Part shown: positions 1 to 8,087 of the stretch, in pieces
Layout of the letters: each line of letters opens with the position of its first letter
Numbering within the stretch: the first letter of the stretch is position 1
Source: Bacteroidota bacterium
GTDB lineage: Bacteria; Bacteroidota; Bacteroidia; B-17B0; Aurantibacillaceae
NCBI GenBank assembly: GCA_017303905.1
Contig: JAFLBH010000001.1
Location: forward strand, 1,527,809 to 1,591,808
Reading direction: 5' to 3'
DNA: 64,000 nucleotides
Program-made: the position numbers and the translations under genes
Notes under the pieces: generated by a model
Told to the model about the DNA's origin: nothing
Databases searched by the model: none
Seen by the model: the letters and a program-made list of their open reading frames with translations, nothing else

Positions 1-98
1 TTTATCTTATGAATCTTGCCCTGTTACGTGGCTTTATCATATATATGAAGGGTGTTGAAAGTAATGTGTGGCAACCTACAAAACGTGAAGTGAATTGA
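1..98 (+). CDS. C-terminal end of a probable family 2 glycosyltransferase (partial)
   Basis: An open frame enters from the left edge (first full codon at base 3) and ends at the TGA at 96-98. About 31 residues remain, ending in KGVESNVWQPTKREVN. The pattern KG..S..W.PT.R resembles the tail of Bacteroidota membrane glycosyltransferases of the PgaC/NodC type, but the catalytic domain lies outside the window, so the function is a guess from a short tail. Its stop overlaps the TTG start of the next gene (ATTGA), which suggests translational coupling. Confidence 0.45.
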   Translation, partial: YLMNLALLRGFIIYMKGVESNVWQPTKREVN

Positions 99-1630
99 GA
101 GTATTCGTAAACATATTATTTTTCTTCGTCTTAATTTGCAGTTCTGCTTTGGCCCAGCAAAAGAAAAGCACGAAGCCTGCACCTGATAAGGCGAAACAAA
201 TCGAAATTCGCCATGCCGGAGTGTTTCGATACGATAAAGGAATTAGCGCAAAGCGATTAATCGGGAATGTTATTTGTGCACATGAGGGCGCCGTGATGAA
301 TTGCGATAGCGCTTACTTATACGATTCCAACAAACTCGAAGCATTTGGTCATATCTCCATTATCAAGGGCGACAGTATTTTTGTGTATGGTGATAAGCTG
401 TATTATGATGGCGCCAGTAAATTGGCAACACTGGAGGGAAATGTGCGTTGCATTGAAAAAGACATGACGCTTACAACCCCGATCCTCACTTTTGATGTGA
501 AGAATTCTATCGCGAACTATTATAACGGAGGTACTTTAGTGAATAAGGATAATACTTTGGTAAGTAAAAACGGACATTATTATTCGTCTTCAAAAACCGT
601 GGCTTTTAAATACGATGTAGAACTTACAAATCCCGAGTACAAAATGAAGGGAGATACTCTGCTTTATAATACATCGAATAAGACTTCTTATTTTTTAGGT
701 CCGAGTATTATTATTAGTAAGGATGATTATATCTATTGTGAGAACGGTTGGTATGATACGGAAAATGAAAAATCACAATTCAGTAAAAACGCGTTGTTGG
801 TTACCAAGGAACAAAAGCTAACCGGTGATAGTTTAACCTACGATCGTAAATTGGGAATCGGTCGCGCGTTTAAAAACATTAAACTTATCGATACAACAAA
901 CAAATCCGTGCTTTATGGCGATTACGCCGAATATCATGAAAAGGCTTCAAAGGCTTTAGTGACTAAGCGCGCTATGTACGTGCGTATGTTTGATAAAGAT
1001 TCTTTGTATTTAACGGCTGATACTTTATTTCATCAGGATATTGATTCGGTTAATAATTTGATTAAAGCTTACCATAAGGTGAAGTTTTACAAAAATGATT
1101 TGCAAGGAGTTTGCGACTCTTTAGCATACAGCACGGTAGATTCATTGATGCATATGTTTTATATGCCAATTGTGTGGGCGCAAAAAGGACAAGCCACGGC
1201 GAAGTTTATCGATGTCTGTGTTGGCAAGAACGGTATTCATAGTTTCTCTCTTACAACGAATGGTTTTGTGGTGCAGCAAGCTGATTCTTTAATCAATAAT
1301 GCATATAATCAAATAACAGGAAAGAACATTGTCGGGTATTTTAAAGACGATAGTATCCGAAAAATTACAGTGAAGGGTAACGCGCAGATTTTATATTATC
1401 CTAAAAATAAAACCAAACTGGTAGGTTTAAATAAATCACTATGCAGTGATATTGTTGTTTGGTTTAAGGAAGGCGATTTTGATAAGGTATCATTTATAAA
1501 AAAGCCGGAAAGTGTGACTACTCCAATGAAAGATGTGAATATCGATGAGGCGCGTTTAAAAGGTTTCAACTGGTTCGAATCAAGAAGACCTCTCTCAAAA
1601 TTTAGTCTGGTTCCCGATTTTAAGAATTAA
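95..1630 (+). CDS. OstA/LptA-like LPS transport protein
   Basis: A 511-residue secreted protein. Residues 1-20 form a signal peptide ending ALAQ. The rest is a long series of short beta-strand repeats of the OstA/LptA-N (organic solvent tolerance) type, seen as recurring elements such as GNVICAHEGAVMNCDSAYLY and GDKLYYDGASKLATLEGNV. LptA-fold proteins bridge lipopolysaccharide across the periplasm, and Bacteroidota carry long OstA-like proteins of this size. The TTG start is chosen because it begins a clean signal peptide and overlaps the upstream stop. The next gene follows after 4 bases, so the pair is likely one operon for outer-membrane assembly. The family call is firm; the exact role in Lpt transport is inferred. 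Confidence 0.8.
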   Translation: MRVFVNILFFFVLICSSALAQQKKSTKPAPDKAKQIEIRHAGVFRYDKGISAKRLIGNVICAHEGAVMNCDSAYLYDSNKLEAFGHISIIKGDSIFVYGDKLYYDGASKLATLEGNVRCIEKDMTLTTPILTFDVKNSIANYYNGGTLVNKDNTLVSKNGHYYSSSKTVAFKYDVELTNPEYKMKGDTLLYNTSNKTSYFLGPSIIISKDDYIYCENGWYDTENEKSQFSKNALLVTKEQKLTGDSLTYDRKLGIGRAFKNIKLIDTTNKSVLYGDYAEYHEKASKALVTKRAMYVRMFDKDSLYLTADTLFHQDIDSVNNLIKAYHKVKFYKNDLQGVCDSLAYSTVDSLMHMFYMPIVWAQKGQATAKFIDVCVGKNGIHSFSLTTNGFVVQQADSLINNAYNQITGKNIVGYFKDDSIRKITVKGNAQILYYPKNKTKLVGLNKSLCSDIVVWFKEGDFDKVSFIKKPESVTTPMKDVNIDEARLKGFNWFESRRPLSKFSLVPDFKN

Positions 1631-1634
1631 TGCA

Positions 1635-2384
1635 ATGAATAGAATAGCTTTAGCATTAATCACCTTTTTGCTTTTTTCTGTATTTTGTTTTTCTCAGGTT
1701 ATTAATATTGAATCCAAACGTTTTCATAACGATTCTTCACAATGGGTTGGAAAGATTGATGGTAATTTCAGTGCGGTGAAAAATATTCAGGAGGTTATTA
1801 CTTTCGGTTTGAACATTCATACCCAATATCAGAAGGGAAAGTCAAGAGTTTTGGCGATTGGGGATTTAGCTTTTATTAAAGCGGGTAATACCGACTTCAT
1901 GAACTCAGGCTATCAGCATTTGCGTTACAATTACAAGCTTAATAAATGGCTTACCTGGGAGGCATTTGTTCAAGCGCAATATAACAGAGTATTGTTACTT
2001 GATAGAAGATATCTTGGCGGAACAGGTCCGCGTTTTAAATTAGTTAAACGAGAACATTTGCGAATATATACCGCCACCCTCTATATGTACGAATATCAGG
2101 CACAGAATAATGATAGTTTGGAAAGATACAGTAACCGATTAAGCGCCTACCTAAGTTTTAATGTTTCGTTTGGAAAGTTTGAATTTACGAGCACCACCTT
2201 TTATCAGCCGAACTTTGCCGACTTCAATGATTATCGCATTGCTAATAATTCGATGCTGGAATTAATTCTTACCAAGCATCTCAATTTAAAATCTGAATTG
2301 GTTTTGTTGTACGATACGCGACAACCTTTGCGTGTTCCTGATTTGGTTTACACGATTCGGAGCGGAATAAGTTATAAGTTTTAA
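1635..2384 (+). CDS. DUF481-type outer-membrane beta-barrel protein
   Basis: 249 residues with a signal peptide (cleavage near FCFSQ). The mature part has alternating amphipathic strands rich in aromatic residues and ends in an aromatic residue (SGISYKF), as expected of an outer-membrane barrel. Features such as YKLNKWLTWEAFVQAQYNR, GGTGPRF and the LRVPD...Y.I.SG.SY.F end fit DUF481 (YdiY-like) proteins. The gene follows the OstA-like gene by 4 bases. It converges on, and overlaps by 4 bases, the DUF4294 gene on the other strand. The function of DUF481 proteins is not established. Confidence 0.72.
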   Translation: MNRIALALITFLLFSVFCFSQVINIESKRFHNDSSQWVGKIDGNFSAVKNIQEVITFGLNIHTQYQKGKSRVLAIGDLAFIKAGNTDFMNSGYQHLRYNYKLNKWLTWEAFVQAQYNRVLLLDRRYLGGTGPRFKLVKREHLRIYTATLYMYEYQAQNNDSLERYSNRLSAYLSFNVSFGKFEFTSTTFYQPNFADFNDYRIANNSMLELILTKHLNLKSELVLLYDTRQPLRVPDLVYTIRSGISYKF

Positions 2385-3031
2385 AACTGACCTGATTCTA
2401 CCAGTTTAACCGCACGTTCAATCATGATGTCTTCTGTATTAGCATCATATTCTGTCTTCATATTGTTGCCAAATATGCGTGCTACCGCTTGCCACATGAC
2501 TGCTTCAAATCCACCGCGCATTTCTTTTACTATCTGATAAGTTGTTTTACCTGTTTCGCGGTCGATGAGTTTCATTAAAATTCTGCCCTGATTGATGGAT
2601 AAATCTTTCAATTCATCTTCAAATTCATTTTTTAAATCTTTCTCGCAAACACGGATGTAAGCTTTCTTCATTCGTTCATTTGGCATCTTCTCCAAAATCA
2701 CATCATACTCTTTTAATTTAGCTGCAGCGATAATAGCATAAGGATAAACTTTTTTTACGTTATACTTGATGCGAGTCCACTGCTCGTATTGCTTTTTGTT
2801 TTTATAAATGTAATCGGTATAAACATAAACAGGGTAGAGGTCAACCACAGGAACAGTATCATTGTCCACCACTTCAGCTCTTAGTGTGTAAGATGTTTTG
2901 GCTTGTGGCACACTTATATCTTGTGCAGGACTAAAGCTAAATACGAAAATGAAAGCGGTAAGCAGTGCTGTTGCAGGAGTTTTAAACCTGTAAAATACTT
3001 TGGGTAAACGGATATTTAAGTAAGCACTCAT
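2381..3031 (-). CDS. DUF4294 domain protein
   Basis: 216 residues. The N-terminus has a hydrophobic segment (about 15-36) that looks like a signal peptide or anchor. The conserved region runs from about 60 to the end: YVYTDYIYKNKKQYEQWTRI, VKKVYPYAIIAAAKL, then GRILMKLIDRETGKTTYQIV and GGFEAVMWQAVARIFGNNMK. This is the DUF4294 family, common in Bacteroidota and of unknown function. The gene is convergent with the DUF481 gene, with a 4-base overlap. It follows the biotin carboxylase gene on the same strand after about 55 bases. Confidence 0.8.
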   Translation of the reverse strand: MSAYLNIRLPKVFYRFKTPATALLTAFIFVFSFSPAQDISVPQAKTSYTLRAEVVDNDTVPVVDLYPVYVYTDYIYKNKKQYEQWTRIKYNVKKVYPYAIIAAAKLKEYDVILEKMPNERMKKAYIRVCEKDLKNEFEDELKDLSINQGRILMKLIDRETGKTTYQIVKEMRGGFEAVMWQAVARIFGNNMKTEYDANTEDIMIERAVKLVESGQF

Positions 3032-3086
3032 TCTATCCTTTTATTACATTATACGCAAAAAGTAACCTAAAGTTACAGTCCGTTTT

Positions 3087-4565
3087 TTAACGGTTTTGAC
3101 GCCATTTACTTTTTTTAACAGTGCCGCTTTCAACCGACTGACTTTGTGTTTTTTTGGTGTCAAAAATATAGGAAGAAGCTAAAGCAATAGCCTCATCAAA
3201 TTCATCAGTATTGTTCACTAAGCACTCCGGCGTGAAATATTTTTTAATAAAGCCGGTATCGAATTTTCCGGACACAAAGGCTTCATGCTTTAATACATAA
3301 GTGCAAAAATCCAACGTGGTTTCAACGCCAATAATTTTATAATCGTTAATGGCGCGTAACATTTTGTCAATCGCGTCTTTTCTATCTTTTCCGTGAACCA
3401 CCAATTTAGCAATCATCGGATCGTAATAAATTGGAATATCCATGCCTTCTTCAAATCCATCATCAACACGCACACCGGGTCCGCTTGGCGTACGGTACAT
3501 GATTAATTTACCGATATCCGGAAGGAAATTGTTTGCAGGATCTTCGGCACAAACACGTACTTCTAAAGAATGGCCGTTTATTTTTAAATCTTCTTGCTTA
3601 AAGGCTAATTTTTCTCCGCGTGCTACTTTTATTTGTTCTTTCACTAAATCAAGTCCTGTTATCATTTCTGTAACAGGATGCTCAACTTGTAAACGCGTAT
3701 TCATTTCAAGGAAGTAGAAATTCAATTTATCATCCACTAAAAATTCAACTGTACCTGCACCACTGTATCCGCATGCTTTTGCTACAGCAACCGCGCATTC
3801 ACCCATTGCTTTTCTTAATTCAGGAGTAAGAACGGAAGAAGGTGCTTCTTCAATTACCTTTTGGTGACGGCGCTGAATACTACATTCGCGCTCGAATAAA
3901 TAAACACAATTACCGTGATTGTCCGCTAATACTTGAATTTCGATATGGCGCGGACCGCTGGCATATTTTTCAATAAATACAGCACCATTTCCAAAAGCTG
4001 AGATTGCTTCTGAAATGGCCATTTTCATTTGTTCTTCCACTTCACTTTCTTTCTCCACCAAACGCATTCCTTTTCCACCACCGCCGGCTGATGCCTTAAT
4101 TAATAATGGGAAGCCGATTTCTTTCGCCAGTTTAATAGCTTCATGTATATCGCTTATGGCCCCATCGGAACCGGGAATCATGGGCACTTTTTGTTTTTTA
4201 GCAGTGGCTTTCGCGCTGAGTTTATCACCCATCATATCCATTGCTTCAGGACTCGGACCAATAAATGTAATTCCGGCTTCGCGCACTTTGCGGGCGAACT
4301 CGGCATTTTCACTTAAGAATCCGTAACCGGGATGAATTCCATCAACCTTATTTTCTTTACAAATCTGAATGATTTTATCTCCCAATAAATAGGATTGAGA
4401 ACTTGGAGGCGGGCCTAATAAAAAAGCTTCATCGGCATAACGCACAAAAGGCGCATTACGATCGGCTTCCGAATAAACGGCAACGGTTTTAATACCCATT
4501 TCTTTAGCGCTGCGCATAACGCGTAACGCAATTTCTCCTCGGTTGGCAATTAAAATCTTTTTCAT
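3087..4565 (-). CDS. accC: Biotin carboxylase subunit of an acyl-CoA carboxylase
   Basis: 492 residues. It carboxylates biotin on a carrier protein using ATP and bicarbonate. Landmarks are the N-terminal ANRGEIALRV, the ATP-grasp glycine loop KASAGGGGKGMRLV (about 157-170), the FERECSIQRRHQKVIEE block (about 224-240) and EMNTRLQVEHPVTE (287-300), which holds metal- and biotin-binding residues. It is longer than the roughly 450-residue E. coli AccC because of a C-terminal tail ending KKSKWRQNR. No biotin carrier (AccB) or carboxyltransferase gene lies beside it, so it could serve acetyl-, propionyl- or methylcrotonyl-CoA carboxylase. A weak hairpin (GTAAC, 5-base loop, GTTAC, then T5 on the minus strand) sits just downstream. 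Confidence 0.9.
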   Translation of the reverse strand: MKKILIANRGEIALRVMRSAKEMGIKTVAVYSEADRNAPFVRYADEAFLLGPPPSSQSYLLGDKIIQICKENKVDGIHPGYGFLSENAEFARKVREAGITFIGPSPEAMDMMGDKLSAKATAKKQKVPMIPGSDGAISDIHEAIKLAKEIGFPLLIKASAGGGGKGMRLVEKESEVEEQMKMAISEAISAFGNGAVFIEKYASGPRHIEIQVLADNHGNCVYLFERECSIQRRHQKVIEEAPSSVLTPELRKAMGECAVAVAKACGYSGAGTVEFLVDDKLNFYFLEMNTRLQVEHPVTEMITGLDLVKEQIKVARGEKLAFKQEDLKINGHSLEVRVCAEDPANNFLPDIGKLIMYRTPSGPGVRVDDGFEEGMDIPIYYDPMIAKLVVHGKDRKDAIDKMLRAINDYKIIGVETTLDFCTYVLKHEAFVSGKFDTGFIKKYFTPECLVNNTDEFDEAIALASSYIFDTKKTQSQSVESGTVKKSKWRQNR

Positions 4566-4669
4566 AGTAAAATACGCTCAAATATAACTATTACAAGGCT
4601 TTAAAACCACGGGTTTTATATCTTTTTAAATTATGTAACTTATTGTCGATATTTGCGTTATTACAGCCA

Positions 4670-5611
4670 ATGCGTAAAACAATTCATTTCTTAATAGGCT
4701 TTTTAGTTTTTAGTACTGCTTTTTCGCAGAAGAAAGATACTGTAAGCGGGGCTAACATTTATCGATTAGAATATGAGTTAAAGGATTTGGAGACTGTTGT
4801 GTTCAAATCTAAGAAAGAGGAAGAGCGGTTTGATGCCAATAAAAAATTCATCAAATTATGGGAGCAGGCACTTCGACAAAAAGAATCCATGGATTTTGGT
4901 TTCGATAGCATTAAAGGCGTTTCTAAATTAAAATCGGATGATGGCAAGTTCAGAATAATTACCTGGAATGTTTTTAAAAATGACGGAACACACGCTTATT
5001 TTGGATTTATTCAGGTCAATAATACGAAGGTTCATAAGCAAGGTTTATTTAAGAAATCGGTCACCAATGAATATGATTTGTTTCAACTTATTGATGTTTC
5101 AGGTACGGTAAAATCTCCTGAAACGCATGTAGGTTCAGCGGCTAAATGGTTTGGCATGTTATATTACGATAAAATTATTTCATGCGATGGTTACTATACT
5201 TTAGTTGGTTGGGATGGAAACGATAATTTAATTCAGAAAAAATTCATTGACATTTTATATTTCAAATCGGATGGCACACCAATTTTTGGTAAGGATGTTT
5301 TTAAAGTTCCAAAGAAAAGTCCGAAGCGAATTATGTTTCAATATTCATCCGAAGTGGCGATGTCTTTGAAGTGGAATGATAAAAGAAATCAGATTGTATT
5401 GAGTCATTTAGCGCCTAAAGATGAAGGAAGTGTTTTGGAGGGACAATATCAGTATTATGGTCCGGATGGAAGTTTCGATGCTTATGAACAACACAAAGAC
5501 AGATGGGTATTAAAAGAAGATGTTGATATAAGAAACGACAAAAGCAAGAATGATAATGTGAAGAAGCCTGATCCTCGAAAACAGAAAGAGATGTACAAAC
5601 CGAAAAAGTAA
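4670..5611 (+). CDS. Secreted protein of unknown function
   Basis: 313 residues from the ATG at 4670, chosen over an in-frame TTG at 4643 because it begins directly with a signal peptide (MRKTIHFLIGFLVFSTAFSQ). The body has no domain I recognise. It is mixed alpha/beta with several aromatic-rich strands, e.g. FRIITWNVFKNDGTHAYFGF, YTLVGWDGNDNLIQKKFI and MSLKWNDKRNQIVLSHLAP. The C-terminus is lysine-rich (KKPDPRKQKEMYKPKK). It is flanked by opposite-strand genes and followed by a terminator, so it appears monocistronic. Envelope localisation is inferred from the signal peptide only. Confidence 0.7.
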   Translation: MRKTIHFLIGFLVFSTAFSQKKDTVSGANIYRLEYELKDLETVVFKSKKEEERFDANKKFIKLWEQALRQKESMDFGFDSIKGVSKLKSDDGKFRIITWNVFKNDGTHAYFGFIQVNNTKVHKQGLFKKSVTNEYDLFQLIDVSGTVKSPETHVGSAAKWFGMLYYDKIISCDGYYTLVGWDGNDNLIQKKFIDILYFKSDGTPIFGKDVFKVPKKSPKRIMFQYSSEVAMSLKWNDKRNQIVLSHLAPKDEGSVLEGQYQYYGPDGSFDAYEQHKDRWVLKEDVDIRNDKSKNDNVKKPDPRKQKEMYKPKK

Positions 5612-5616
5612 TAATT

Positions 5617-5648
5617 AAAAAAGGCTGCTAATTTTAGCAGCCTTTTTT
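5617..5648. terminator. Bidirectional rho-independent terminator
   Basis: Perfect stem GGCTGCTA / TAGCAGCC (5623-5630 and 5635-5642) with an ATTT loop. It is preceded by A6 and followed by T6, so it can end both the plus-strand gene at 4670-5611 and the minus-strand gene ending at 5668. Confidence 0.88.
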
Positions 5649-5667
5649 GTTGGGGATGTGAAATGTA

Positions 5668-7788
5668 TTATTCACAAATTAATTTCTGTACGGCAATTAC
5701 TTTTCCGTTTTCAATTACGTTTACAAAGTAAATACCTGAAGATAAATTTGTAGTTAAATTATTTTTCTCGGTAGTTAAATCCTGGCTGTATACTAATTTA
5801 CCGATACTGTTATAGATTTCAATAGATGATGTGCCGTTAAATCCGTTTAATTCTATAACGAAATTACCATTGTTTGGATTTGGATATACAATAAACTGTG
5901 CCTTGGTTTGCTCTATGTTAGCAATGTCTGTACATGCAGAAACCACAACGCTTACTGTAGCTGTATTTTTACAATTGTTTGCGTCAAAACCTGTCACAGT
6001 ATAAGTTGCTGTAGTAGTTGGACTGAAAGGCACGTTGTTGTTTACGCCGCTGCTCCAAACATAAACATTAGCACCACCACCATTTAAAGTTACAGTGTTA
6101 CCTGTACAAATTAAAGTTGAAGTAGTATTAGCAGTTACACTCGGATTAGAATTAACGATAACGTTTGATACTGCAGTAGCTGAACAACCAATAGTGTTTG
6201 TTCCCGTTACAGTATAAGCAGTTGTTGCACTTGGAGTAAATGCAGTGTTATTAGTTACACCGCCGGTCCAGGCATAAGTAGAAGCGCCATTTCCATTTAA
6301 GATAACGGTGTCACCCTGACAAATACTAGTTGCAGAAGGTGTAGCGCTCACAGATGGAGTAGGATTAACCGTTACTGATACTACAGCAGTATTTGTACAA
6401 CTGTTAGCTGCGGTACCTGTTACTGTATAAGATGATGTTGAACTTGGTGCAAACGCAACGTTATTAGTAACACCACCAGTCCAAGCATATGTAGACGCAC
6501 CACCTCCGGTTAAAGTCACATTATTACCGCTACAAACGGATGTGGTAGATGTATTTGCTGTAACTGTAGGAGTCGTATTTACAACAACAGATGCAACGGC
6601 AGAATTTGTACAACCGTTAGCTGCCGTTCCTGTTACAGTATAATTTCCGCTTGATGCAGGAACAAATGCAACGTTATTGGTTACACCACCGGTCCATGCA
6701 TAAGTTGAAGCACCATTTCCATTTAAGGTAACCGATTTTCCGCTACAAACTGTAGTAGAAGACGGAGTGGCGCTAACCGTTGGTGATGGAATTACAGAAA
6801 TAGTTTTTTGAACAGCACCTAACGATCCACAGGCATCCTCCATAATCATAGTAGTTGTATATGTACCCGGAACACTGTATGAAGTTGTGGCCGTTACACC
6901 GGTTGCGTTTGGTGTAGCTGTAATGGCGGCATAATACCATTCGTAAGTACCCGGGCTAGTTGAACCTGCTGAGTTATAAGTTACGCTTTGTCCTGTACAA
7001 ACTGTGTTGCTAGGTGTTGAAAATGTTGCAGTAATTGGCGCTTGAGTTAAGAACGGATGAATTAATAAAGAGATGTCTAAAGTCCATGTGGTGGTGCTTC
7101 CCATATTGTGCCATGCATTCGTGCTCCATTTTTCCCAAGCAGCAGAAGGAATAGTTTGATTATCGGAGTTGCTGATTATGCTTAACGAATCTTTTACAGT
7201 TGAGGTCCATTGTAGAGCCGAAATATCAACACTTGCGAAGAAACGCTTTGAAGCCGGTAATAAAATAGGAGTTGGGAAAATAATTAAAGAGTATTGGTTG
7301 TTACTCACATCCGTCATAATTGTACCCATACTCAAAGTTCCGGAGCCTAATGCAGCACCTGGAGATAATGAGGTACCATCGTAGAATTTAACAGCTACGG
7401 TTTTTGTTGGTGTTGCAGAGTAGGCGTGATCGAAGCCAACATAAACCTGAGTAATCATTGTATTAGCTGTAGCAGATACATCAAAGTACATGGCTTTTTC
7501 TCGGTCGCCGTAAATATTCGGACCATTTACGAAACCATCTGCGAAGATAGGTGTACCTGTACCGTAATTTACTAACGACCAAGTTGCTGGTGCCGGTAAG
7601 TTAATTGACATACAAGTGCTGGTTGTTGTGGTGATAACAGCTTGTGTTCCTTTTTTAGGAGTAACGCCATTTTTTGACAATGCTTTTGCCGGAGCAGGAC
7701 TAACAGAAGTTCTGTTTTGTTGCGCGAAGCTGAAATTAGCCAGCATCAGCGCGATAAATGTGAAAGAATAAAGTAGTTGTTTTTTCAT
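5668..7788 (-). CDS. T9SS type A-sorted secreted protein with PKD-like and tandem Ig-like repeats
   Basis: 706 residues. Signal peptide at 1-22 (NFSFAQ). Residues about 45-245 form an unrecognised globular region. A PKD-like domain follows (about 247-330), then four tandem repeats of about 71 residues each (about 334-617). Three of these share nearly identical cores such as GASTYAWTGGVTNN and TYTVTGT.A. Residues about 635-706 are a T9SS type A sorting domain: YPNPNNGNFVIEL, IYNSIGKLVY, L.SGIYFV..I.NG. Such domains send cargo through the Por secretion system to the surface or medium. The binding target is unknown. The nucleotide repeats (about 5938-6789) are similar enough to suggest recent internal duplication or conversion. 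Monocistronic. Confidence 0.85.
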   Translation of the reverse strand: MKKQLLYSFTFIALMLANFSFAQQNRTSVSPAPAKALSKNGVTPKKGTQAVITTTTSTCMSINLPAPATWSLVNYGTGTPIFADGFVNGPNIYGDREKAMYFDVSATANTMITQVYVGFDHAYSATPTKTVAVKFYDGTSLSPGAALGSGTLSMGTIMTDVSNNQYSLIIFPTPILLPASKRFFASVDISALQWTSTVKDSLSIISNSDNQTIPSAAWEKWSTNAWHNMGSTTTWTLDISLLIHPFLTQAPITATFSTPSNTVCTGQSVTYNSAGSTSPGTYEWYYAAITATPNATGVTATTSYSVPGTYTTTMIMEDACGSLGAVQKTISVIPSPTVSATPSSTTVCSGKSVTLNGNGASTYAWTGGVTNNVAFVPASSGNYTVTGTAANGCTNSAVASVVVNTTPTVTANTSTTSVCSGNNVTLTGGGASTYAWTGGVTNNVAFAPSSTSSYTVTGTAANSCTNTAVVSVTVNPTPSVSATPSATSICQGDTVILNGNGASTYAWTGGVTNNTAFTPSATTAYTVTGTNTIGCSATAVSNVIVNSNPSVTANTTSTLICTGNTVTLNGGGANVYVWSSGVNNNVPFSPTTTATYTVTGFDANNCKNTATVSVVVSACTDIANIEQTKAQFIVYPNPNNGNFVIELNGFNGTSSIEIYNSIGKLVYSQDLTTEKNNLTTNLSSGIYFVNVIENGKVIAVQKLICE

Positions 7789-7919
7789 GAAATAGGTTTT
7801 TAGTGGCGCAAAGGTAGTGAATTGTTGCTCGACAATCCTTGTTTTACAGATTAGAAAATGATTGGAAATGTTAATTTAAATCGTTTAAGTAACCTAAAAT
7901 CATGCGATTAATTTTAGAT

Positions 7920-7958
7920 ACTAAAAACAAAACCCCCGAATCTGTTTTTCGGGGGTTT
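7920..7958 (-). terminator. Rho-independent terminator of the PspC-domain gene
   Basis: On the minus strand a strong hairpin (AACCCCCGAA / TTCGGGGGTT arms, loop near 7941-7946) is followed by TTTTGTTTTTAG. It lies about 130 bases beyond the stop of the minus-strand gene ending at 8088. No gene uses it on the plus strand. The rest of 7789-8087 shows only AT-rich spacer. Confidence 0.8.
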
Positions 7959-8087
7959 GCTGTTTAAATAAAAATAAATCACACACACTTTACTTTTATT
8001 TTACTTGTACACCCAACAAACATGAAAGTTCAGGTGTTTAGTTTTTTAATATAACGCTTAATGGCGTTTAAAAGTTACAGGATTGGA

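Noticed and set aside
3062..3093. Terminator after accC
   Set aside because: Only a 5-base stem with T5 on the minus strand; too weak to annotate firmly.
3442..4326. Plus-strand open frames inside the accC gene
   Set aside because: Antisense shadows of a strongly conserved gene.
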